From positions 26,106 through 90,105 of the forward strand of contig JAFPEE010000100.1 of the NCBI GenBank assembly GCA_017389705.1: DNA of 64,000 nucleotides, in the 5' to 3' direction. The DNA comes from Prevotella sp. (lineage in GTDB: Bacteria; Bacteroidota; Bacteroidia; Bacteroidales; Bacteroidaceae). A model generated the notes under the pieces. It did not search any database and was not told where the DNA came from. It saw only the letters and a program-made list of their open reading frames with translations. The translations under genes and the position numbers were made by a program. Below, piece by piece: positions 35,288 through 41,617 of this stretch. The stretch's first letter is position 1. Each line of letters opens with the position of its first letter.

Positions 35288-35926
35288 ATGACGAAACTTG
35301 AAAAGCTATACAGCATCATTGAGAACTCTCGCGAAGTGGGTGTGAAACTGAGCAAGGATGTTCTTCAGCAAGTGAGTGAACTAGAAGAGAATATCATCAA
35401 AAAAGAAATTCTCCCAATAGTGACTCAGAATATAGAACCTGCACTAAAACAAGTGCAACGGGAGTTGGTTCTAGTAGTAGATTATCACCCTGGGGAGCCT
35501 ATTAGCGTTTCACTTTCTCGTAAAGCGAACATCGCTGAACTTATCGATGCTAAGCTTTTGGAGCAGGATCCTCAGGTGGAGCATCGTGATGGAACAAAGC
35601 GTAGAAAACCTATAGAGCGCATCAACGAAAAATCTGTTTTGCGTGTAACGTTCCCTGACGGGACTGTTATAGAAGATAAGAAAGCAAAGATCACTTTCAC
35701 TAAAACCATTCAGAAGATTGGTTTGATGAGAGTGCGCAATCTTGGTATCGCCTTCTGTGGTGTGCCTGTCGTGTCTAACACCCTCGACAAGAAATACGGC
35801 AAAACTCAAGTTCCTGTTGAAGGTGGCCTCTATGTGATGACTCACAGTAGTACCCACGATAAGAAGAAAATGCTCGACAAGATTGCAATAAAACTAGGTA
35901 TAAAGCTGATAGTAGAAGAGATATAA
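35288..35926 (+). CDS. Third gene of the island operon, function unknown
   Basis: A 212-residue soluble protein without signal peptide or membrane segment. The first 70 residues form a helix (LEKLYSIIENSREVGVKLSK onward, ending near EPALKQVQREL); the rest is strand-rich, with VRNLGIAFCGVPVVSNTLDK and a C-terminal basic helix (HDKKKMLDKIAIKLGIKL). No catalytic motif stands out. It starts 12 bp after the methyltransferase stop, so it is co-transcribed and probably part of the system, for example a specificity or control subunit. That role is inferred only from position. Confidence 0.7.
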   Translation: MTKLEKLYSIIENSREVGVKLSKDVLQQVSELEENIIKKEILPIVTQNIEPALKQVQRELVLVVDYHPGEPISVSLSRKANIAELIDAKLLEQDPQVEHRDGTKRRKPIERINEKSVLRVTFPDGTVIEDKKAKITFTKTIQKIGLMRVRNLGIAFCGVPVVSNTLDKKYGKTQVPVEGGLYVMTHSSTHDKKKMLDKIAIKLGIKLIVEEI

Positions 35927-35961
35927 TAATCGAGTGTCTTATGCGTTGTTAGTAATACAAG

Positions 35962-36303
35962 GTGATTCCGTGTGTGGAAAGATTGGCTCATACCAATAGC
36001 GATACTACAGAGTATGCATTCTTGTTCTCTTTGGCATGTAGCTCGGGTAGAATACTAATTGTTCATGAGAATGTAAACCCAGACAGATTGACATTACTTT
36101 TTCTTGTTAAGCACGAAGTTTACGATAAAGCCATAAGGGCTATCTACGATTTCCTGCAAGGAGCAGAAATCAATAAGCGAAGCAATCTTAGAAGCAAGGA
36201 TTTGGACTTGGATGAGGCGCAAATCACCAGTTACAAATCCATTAATCATGACGACGTCTATTCATGGAAACAAACGATTAGTGCATATAAACGCTATCGA
36301 TAG
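35962..36303 (+). CDS. Hypothetical protein, probably a gene fragment
   Basis: A 113-residue reading frame opened by GTG at 35962; no ATG is available and a stop lies 7 bp upstream in frame. The sequence EYAFLFSLACSSGRILIVHE, then FLVKHEVYDKAIRAIYDFLQ and INHDDVYSWKQTISAYKR, is protein-like and reads like the C-terminal domain of a larger protein. AT-rich composition is as in the genes around it. It may be a remnant left by rearrangement of the island. I do not recognise the family. Confidence 0.4.
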   Translation: MIPCVERLAHTNSDTTEYAFLFSLACSSGRILIVHENVNPDRLTLLFLVKHEVYDKAIRAIYDFLQGAEINKRSNLRSKDLDLDEAQITSYKSINHDDVYSWKQTISAYKRYR

Positions 36304-36428
36304 ATGTGTCAGAGGGGCAGATGGTTTGTTGTACTTCCAGATTATGATGGTGACCAAGATGACCTTTAAATGGTTGATGGTGCAGACACTTTTCTTGAAT
36401 TTTAAAGTAATATAGATCTGCAAAATAG

Positions 36429-36459
36429 TTGGCTTTTTCAATAAAAAGTAGTAACTTTG
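36429..36459 (+). promoter_or_regulatory. Promoter of the YbjN-like gene
   Basis: TTGG at 36429-36432, a 19-bp spacer and TAACTTTG at 36452-36459, 29 bp before the ATG at 36489. Its position supports this start over the in-frame ATG at 36429. Confidence 0.65.
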
Positions 36460-36488
36460 CTCCCAAATACAGTAAGTCTATTTTATTT

Positions 36489-37115
36489 ATGGAGGTAACA
36501 GAGAAAAAATTGGAAAGGTGGAAAGAAGCAATTCCAAGGATGAACGAGGAGGATTTAGAGTTTATTCTTGATTTTCCAGAATGCTTTGAACCGCAAATTC
36601 TCAAGCTGGTTAAGTCGAGAATGAAAGCGATGTCCCAGCCTAAAGATGACAAAAAGAAAGAGTACTTGGAGCCAACGATGGAATCCTTGGTATGTGAGAC
36701 GTTAGACGAGATGGGATGCTACTATGAGTTTGATGATGACGATGATATATTCTTAGAATATCAAGATGAAGGCTTTTTCATTATGCTTGACGAGAATGAT
36801 AAGCTATTTATTCAAATATACAAAGACAATTGGATAACTGTCTCTGTGAGTGAATATGATGAAGTGTCTAAATTGTACCAGGCTATTAACAGCGCGAATT
36901 ATAACGGACATATAGCAGTTACATACACTATGAGTGAAGACAAGCGTGAAATTAGAGTTCACTTCAACGCTACCATTCTATTCGCACCATTCATTCCTGA
37001 TCTCAAAGGGTATTTAGATATGATGTTGGGAAAATTCTTTATTGTTCGCATATTGATAGAAGAAAAGATGAAAGAACTATTTGAAAAAGATTATGCTTAC
37101 GCAAAGTTAAACTAG
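36489..37115 (+). CDS. YbjN/CesT-like fold protein, cargo gene of the island
   Basis: A 208-residue acidic protein. The N-terminal 55 residues are a charged helical region; from about 60 on the pattern (YLEPTMESLVCETLDEMGCY, FFIMLDENDKLFIQIY, AVTYTMSEDKREIRVHFNAT) fits the alternating strands and helices of the YbjN or type III chaperone-like fold. The protein has its own promoter and an AT-rich composition. Similar proteins occur as stand-alone genes of unknown role in Bacteroidetes. Whether it belongs to the restriction-like operon is unclear because it is transcribed separately. Confidence 0.55.
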   Translation: MEVTEKKLERWKEAIPRMNEEDLEFILDFPECFEPQILKLVKSRMKAMSQPKDDKKKEYLEPTMESLVCETLDEMGCYYEFDDDDDIFLEYQDEGFFIMLDENDKLFIQIYKDNWITVSVSEYDEVSKLYQAINSANYNGHIAVTYTMSEDKREIRVHFNATILFAPFIPDLKGYLDMMLGKFFIVRILIEEKMKELFEKDYAYAKLN

Positions 37116-37117
37116 GA

Positions 37118-37480
37118 AAGAAGAATGTCAATTGAACTCTGCCTATTATGTGCGTCCTGTCTGCACAGGAATGGTGGGGTGTGTGGTGAGGTGTATGGCG
37201 GAGTGTTTGACAACACTCCGCCATTCTCAATCCCTCTCCACAAGGCCGTTTGAGGCCTGTTTGGTGAGGTGTTGAGGTGTTTCTCGAAAAAGCGTCAGAA
37301 AAAGAAGACCATATCTTCCGGAGTCGAAGTTTGCCCGGCTCAAACATTGGCATTGCCCCGTCTTAAAACGACTTCACATACTCAGCGAAGATAGGCTGTA
37401 TCTCAGAAAATTGCCAATTTATTTGCATTTTCGTTCGATTTGCACTATCTTTGCACCCAGAACCAATTAAACAGGAAGTT
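37118..37480. repeat. Dispersed hairpin repeat, copy C (with promoter end)
   Basis: Complete copy: GCGTCCTGTCTGCACAGGAA block, 12-bp TGGTGAGGTGTA-type units, hairpin GGCGGAGTGTT (37197-37207) / AACACTCCGCC (37212-37222) with the loop changed to TGAC, CTCAATCCCTCTCCACAAGG block, one 22-bp unit, and the same promoter end as copy A. From about 37376 to the ATG it differs from copy A at two positions only. Confidence 0.8.
37422..37453 (+). promoter_or_regulatory. Promoter of the second antitoxin-like gene, within the repeat
   Basis: TTTG at 37422-37425, a 20-bp spacer and TATCTTTG at 37446-37453; same sequence as at 26820-26851. Confidence 0.75.
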
Positions 37481-37747
37481 ATGGAAGCAACATCCGCAAA
37501 ACGTCGCACGGTACACCCCATGAGCTATTATCGCGAAATGGTGAAGGACATGGACGATAGTCAGAAGCTGGAGCTAGTATCAATTCTCATTGAGAGCGTA
37601 AAGCCCATACAGACCAGAACTGTGTTCGACATGCCCCTTGAAGAGGATTTCGCAGATATGGATAAGGAACTGTACACTCCTGAAGAAGCTTATGAACTGA
37701 CAATGAAGGACATCAAAGCGATCTACGACGAGAAAGATGCAATATAA
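37481..37747 (+). CDS. Antitoxin-like small protein
   Basis: An 88-residue protein that begins MEATSAKRRTVHPMSYYREM. Its middle part (DDSQKLELVSILIESVKPIQ) is helical and the C-terminal part is acidic (EEDFADMDKELYTPEEAYEL), typical of antitoxins that pair with RelE/ParE-type toxins. The promoter, leader and first four residues are shared with the protein at 26879, but the rest is unrelated, so an identical 5' end has been joined to a different gene. The toxin reading frame that follows is only a remnant. Confidence 0.6.
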   Translation: MEATSAKRRTVHPMSYYREMVKDMDDSQKLELVSILIESVKPIQTRTVFDMPLEEDFADMDKELYTPEEAYELTMKDIKAIYDEKDAI

Positions 37748-37860
37748 GTCGATGGGAAGGCTACCACATGGCTAATACCGATAAATGGTATTACGCTTAC
37801 ACCATTGAGGGCGATACTATAACCGTGGTCGATGCCTGTCACGCGCAAAACATGAGATAG
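37741..37860 (+). pseudogene. C-terminal remnant of a RelE/ParE-type toxin
   Basis: Directly after the antitoxin-like gene, another frame reads SRWEGYHMANTDKWYYAYTI, then EGDTITVVDACHAQNMR and a stop at 37858-37860. The WYYAYTIEGDTITVVDACHA pattern matches the last two strands of RelE/ParE toxins. The N-terminal two thirds are absent and no start makes a full toxin. It suggests a deletion that inactivated the toxin and kept the antitoxin. Confidence 0.55.
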
Positions 37861-38040
37861 CAAGAATCTCAATTGAGCTCTGCCTGTTTTCTGCGTCCCG
37901 TCCGCACAGGAATGGTGGGGTGTGTGGTGGGGTGTATGGCGGAGTGTTGCTCAACACTCCGCCATTCTCAATCCCTCTCCATAAGGCCGTTTGAGGCCTG
38001 TTTGGTGAGGTGTTGAGGTGTTTTGCGAAAAAGACCTCCA
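37861..38040. repeat. Dispersed hairpin repeat, copy D
   Basis: GCGTCCCGTCCGCACAGGAA block, 12-bp TGGTGGGGTGTA-type units, hairpin GGCGGAGTGTT (37938-37948) / AACACTCCGCC (37953-37963) with loop GCTC, CTCAATCCCTCTCCATAAGG and GGTGAGGTGTTGAGGTGTTT blocks. The promoter end is absent. It marks the right boundary of the island. Confidence 0.8.
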
Positions 38041-38081
38041 TCAAGTGCGGTAGAGTTGTTGGGAGGGGGATACACGAATCT

Positions 38082-38147
38082 TGTTACATGGGCGAAACTC
38101 TTTGTAACATGATTTGTGGTAGTTTTTGAAGGAAATCTTTACCTTTG
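38082..38147 (+). promoter_or_regulatory. Promoter of the GH43 pair with an inverted repeat upstream
   Basis: TGTTACA (38082-38088) and TGTAACA (38103-38109) form a spaced palindrome, 14 bp apart. TTTG at 38113-38116 and TACCTTTG at 38140-38147 are candidate promoter boxes with a slightly long spacer (23 bp). The palindrome could be a regulator site for the arabinan genes. Confidence 0.5.
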
Positions 38148-38179
38148 TCCCCGTAAATTGATGGATATATCATGACGTT

Positions 38180-40144
38180 ATGAAAAGTTGCTTTTTATTA
38201 TTAACCATAGGTATTTTGAGCATAGCTGGTGTAAGGGTTGCTGCTCAGAATCCTGTTATTGGCGGGCAGTTTGCTGCTGACCCTACTGCCCGGGTGTTTG
38301 AGGGCAAAATGTACGTCTTCCCTTCTCATGACATCCCTGCCCCAGAAGGACAGCGTCAGGATTGGTTTTGTATGGAGGACTACCATGTGTTCTCGTCGGA
38401 AGATCTGGTGAACTGGACGGACCATGGCGTCATAGTGGCACAGGACAAGGTGCCCTGGGTAAAACCTGACAGCTATGCCATGTGGGCTCCAGACTGCGTG
38501 TATAAGGATGGTACCTACTACTTCTATTTCCCTGCAGCTCCCGCTAATGCAGAGCGGGGCTTTGCCGTGGGAGTAGCTACGGCAGAGCGTCCCGAAGGTC
38601 CTTACCATTGTGAACAGCAGCCTATTAAAGGTGTTATGGGAATAGACCCTTGTGTACTGGTTGACGATGATGGTCGGGCATATATCTATTGGTCTGGCAT
38701 GGGAATCCGCGGAGCCCGACTGAAGGATAACATGAAAGAACTTGCCGACCCACTGACAAAGCAGACATTGCCCCAGGCTGGTTCCATCGAAATAGGTGGT
38801 CAGGCTATGGAAGGACTGCCTGAGGGATTCAAGGAGGGACCTTTTGCCTTTAAGCGTGACGGGCACTACTACTTGACGTTCCCCTGGGTGCGCAAGGAAG
38901 GAGGTACTGAGACATTGGCTTATGCTATGTCGGACAATCCCCTGGGACCTTGGACCTTCAAGGGTCTCATCATGGAAGAGCATGAGAACGGGTGCTGGAC
39001 GAATCACCACAGCATCGTACACTACAAGGGGCAGTGGTATCTCTTCTATCACCACAACGACTATTCTCCCTCGTTCGACAAGTTGCGCTCTGTCTGCATA
39101 GACCGTCTGTCGTTCCGTCCTGACGGTACGATTGTCGAGGTGAAGCCTACGCTGCGTGGAGTGGGTGTCATACCTGCTACAGCCCTTATACAGGTAGATC
39201 GTTTCGGCGAGGCTGGCAATGGGGTGACAATAGCCTATAACGACACCTTGCAGCCTTTCCATGGATGGCATGCTAAGTTGCCCGCCAAGGACTCTTGGCT
39301 TCGCTTTGCGGATGTTGACTTCAGCAGCCTGCGTGCCGATGCCTATGCTGTTGTACGGGTGAAAGCTAAGGCTAATACGGAGATGAGTCTTCGTAGTGGA
39401 AAGAAACTGCTGGCACGTATTCCTATAAAGGTGATAACTGAAAGAGGTCAGTTCCGTCGCGACCAGAGCAACCAGTGGCTCACGCTGACTGCTCCGCTGG
39501 AATATCTGCCTAAGGGTGTGGCAGACATCGTTGTAAGGTGTGAGGACAAGGATGTCGATATAGACTGTATACAGTTCCGCAATCGTCCTGATTACTTCAC
39601 AGCAGTCCCTTTGGGCAGAAACCCGTTGAGTCCGGATTCTGCAGGCTTCATTCGCAGATGGTCCCTGCTGGAACCCATTTCCTATGAGGTACGCTCTAAC
39701 ATCATACTGACAGACAGTTATCTGAAGGACATGATGGTCAGGGAGTTGCCAAAGGTAAACAGCAAGAAAGGCAAATGGCACGTGATGGATAGTAATACGT
39801 TTAACGTACGACTGTTTCGCTTTGCCGAACAAACAGGGTGCGAACCGTATAACTCGCTGTTCTGGGGCGAGACTACCATCGTCTGTCCTCAGGAACTGAC
39901 AAATGTTCGGCTTGCAGCAGGTAGCAACGGAGCCTCGTGCTGGTGGCTCAACGGTGAGGCTGTGCTCACCCTTGAAGGTGACCGTCGCATGGTGGAGGAT
40001 GACGGTATGTCGCAGCGTCTGACGCTGAAGAAAGGTTCTAACGTGCTGCGTTTCTGCCTGGTCAATGGTCCTGGGCTGAGCGACCTGTGCGTGCGTTTTG
40101 TCAATGAGAAAGGTAAACCAGTTACTTACTATTTCATTCCATAA
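38180..40144 (+). CDS. Secreted GH43 family glycosidase with C-terminal accessory domains
   Basis: A 654-residue exported enzyme, probably an alpha-L-arabinofuranosidase or beta-xylosidase. Residues 1-22 are a signal peptide ending RVAAQ. The five-bladed propeller fills residues 25-330: catalytic base Asp34 in FAADPTARVF, MGIDPCVLVDDDGRAYIYW with the pKa-modulating Asp, and the general acid Glu in KEGPFAFKRDGHYYLTFPW. Residues 350-480 resemble a CBM6-like sandwich; the last 160 residues form another beta domain. It begins a two-gene operon with the next GH43 gene (6-bp gap). Confidence 0.88.
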   Translation: MKSCFLLLTIGILSIAGVRVAAQNPVIGGQFAADPTARVFEGKMYVFPSHDIPAPEGQRQDWFCMEDYHVFSSEDLVNWTDHGVIVAQDKVPWVKPDSYAMWAPDCVYKDGTYYFYFPAAPANAERGFAVGVATAERPEGPYHCEQQPIKGVMGIDPCVLVDDDGRAYIYWSGMGIRGARLKDNMKELADPLTKQTLPQAGSIEIGGQAMEGLPEGFKEGPFAFKRDGHYYLTFPWVRKEGGTETLAYAMSDNPLGPWTFKGLIMEEHENGCWTNHHSIVHYKGQWYLFYHHNDYSPSFDKLRSVCIDRLSFRPDGTIVEVKPTLRGVGVIPATALIQVDRFGEAGNGVTIAYNDTLQPFHGWHAKLPAKDSWLRFADVDFSSLRADAYAVVRVKAKANTEMSLRSGKKLLARIPIKVITERGQFRRDQSNQWLTLTAPLEYLPKGVADIVVRCEDKDVDIDCIQFRNRPDYFTAVPLGRNPLSPDSAGFIRRWSLLEPISYEVRSNIILTDSYLKDMMVRELPKVNSKKGKWHVMDSNTFNVRLFRFAEQTGCEPYNSLFWGETTIVCPQELTNVRLAAGSNGASCWWLNGEAVLTLEGDRRMVEDDGMSQRLTLKKGSNVLRFCLVNGPGLSDLCVRFVNEKGKPVTYYFIP

Positions 40145-40150
40145 AGAATT

Positions 40151-41614
40151 ATGAGAAAAATATCCCTTGTTACAGCAATATCCTTGTGCCTCTTTGTTCA
40201 AGAGCTGACAGCCCAAATAGGACAGCCTTATATTCACGACCCCTCAACCATTGCGGAGTGTGACGGCAAATACTACACCTTCGGTACTGGTGGCGGAGGA
40301 CTCATCTCTGAAGACGGTTGGTCATGGCATAACGGGGCAGAACGTCCTGGTGGTGGCGCAGCGCCTGACGTGATGAAGATAGGTGAGCGATATCTTGTGA
40401 TATATGGAGCTACCGGAGGCGGCCTTTTTGGCGGACATAACGGACGTATTCTGACCATGTGGAGCAAGTTGTTAGACCCTAAGTCGCCTGACTTCCATTT
40501 CAGCGCCCCCATTGAGGTAGCTGCCAGCGATGGTATGGAAGACTGCGACGCCATAGACCCGAGCCTGCTGCTCGATCCTGTGACGGGTAGGTTGTGGGCT
40601 ACTTACGGCACCTATTTTGGCGCAATACGCTTGATAGAATTAGACCCCAAAACAGGTGAGCGGGTAAAAGGTAACGTAGAGCAGGATATTGCTATAGACT
40701 GTGAGGCAACAGACCTGTTGTACCGTGATGGATGGTACTATCTGCTGGGAACTCATGGCACATGTTGTGATGGTGTCAACTCTACCTATAATATTGTAGT
40801 GGGACGTTCCCGTAGTGTTACAGGTCCTTATGTCGACAATGTGGGCCGCGACATGTTCCACGGTGGAGGACGTCTGGTGATTGCTGCAGGAGACCGTAAG
40901 ACTGGGCCAGGACACTTCGGACGTACCATCATTGACGAGGGTGTCGAGGTTATGTCGTGTCACTTTGAGGCAGACTTTGATATGGGAGGACGCTCGGTGT
41001 TGGGCATTCGTCCTCTCTTATGGCGTAATGACTGGCCTGTGGCTGGCGAGGCTTTCAAGGAGGGTGTCTATGAGATAGCGTCGGAACGCCGCGGCTATGC
41101 CTTGGAATTGGCTACCGACTTTGTCCGTATTCCTCAGGAGCGCGAGGCCTTTTGGCGCATTGACCCCAACAAACCAGTAGTACCTATTGCCAGCCAGCAG
41201 TTGGGCGATGTCATCTCTGGTTGGCCTAAAGACAATATTGCCGTTCGTTGCAACGATTATATGTTCCGCCCTAACCAGCACTGGTGCATCACTGCTGTGC
41301 CTGAGGCCGGAGGCTATTTAGGAGGACCCTACTATCGGATTACCATAGCTGGTACAGAGCGTACTTTGGCTGCTACAGCCAACCTTGAGCTGACAACCGT
41401 TCCACAGTTTACGGGCGCTCCGGAGCAGCTCTGGTGCATCCAGCAGCTGACTGACCAAACCTATAGGCTGATGCCAAAGGTGATTCCTGGTCAGGAAGGC
41501 CTGAACAAGCGCTATGTCCTCTATTCTGCAGGCGATAGTACTCCCACACTGGCTGAGTATGACTTCAGTTCAGACAACTCGAAATGGAACTTCCACAAAG
41601 TTGCCTCTGAATAG
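40151..41614 (+). CDS. Secreted GH43 family arabinan endo-1,5-alpha-L-arabinosidase
   Basis: A 487-residue exported enzyme with a signal peptide (1-21, ending LTAQ). The propeller motifs are QPYIHDPSTIAECDGKYYTF with base Asp30, MEDCDAIDPSLLLDPVTGRL with the modulating Asp, and AIDCEATDLLYRDGWYYLLG with the acid Glu. This set is typical of endo-arabinanases. The C-terminal 170 residues form a beta-rich extra domain, as in the two-domain arabinanases. It is coupled to the first GH43 gene and converges on the GH127 gene only 3 bp away. Confidence 0.88.
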   Translation: MRKISLVTAISLCLFVQELTAQIGQPYIHDPSTIAECDGKYYTFGTGGGGLISEDGWSWHNGAERPGGGAAPDVMKIGERYLVIYGATGGGLFGGHNGRILTMWSKLLDPKSPDFHFSAPIEVAASDGMEDCDAIDPSLLLDPVTGRLWATYGTYFGAIRLIELDPKTGERVKGNVEQDIAIDCEATDLLYRDGWYYLLGTHGTCCDGVNSTYNIVVGRSRSVTGPYVDNVGRDMFHGGGRLVIAAGDRKTGPGHFGRTIIDEGVEVMSCHFEADFDMGGRSVLGIRPLLWRNDWPVAGEAFKEGVYEIASERRGYALELATDFVRIPQEREAFWRIDPNKPVVPIASQQLGDVISGWPKDNIAVRCNDYMFRPNQHWCITAVPEAGGYLGGPYYRITIAGTERTLAATANLELTTVPQFTGAPEQLWCIQQLTDQTYRLMPKVIPGQEGLNKRYVLYSAGDSTPTLAEYDFSSDNSKWNFHKVASE

Positions 41615-41617
41615 CAG

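Noticed and set aside
38201-40237. A 678-codon minus-strand ORF
   Set aside because: It lies exactly opposite the first GH43 gene, has no domain pattern, and the plus-strand protein has signal peptide and catalytic motifs.
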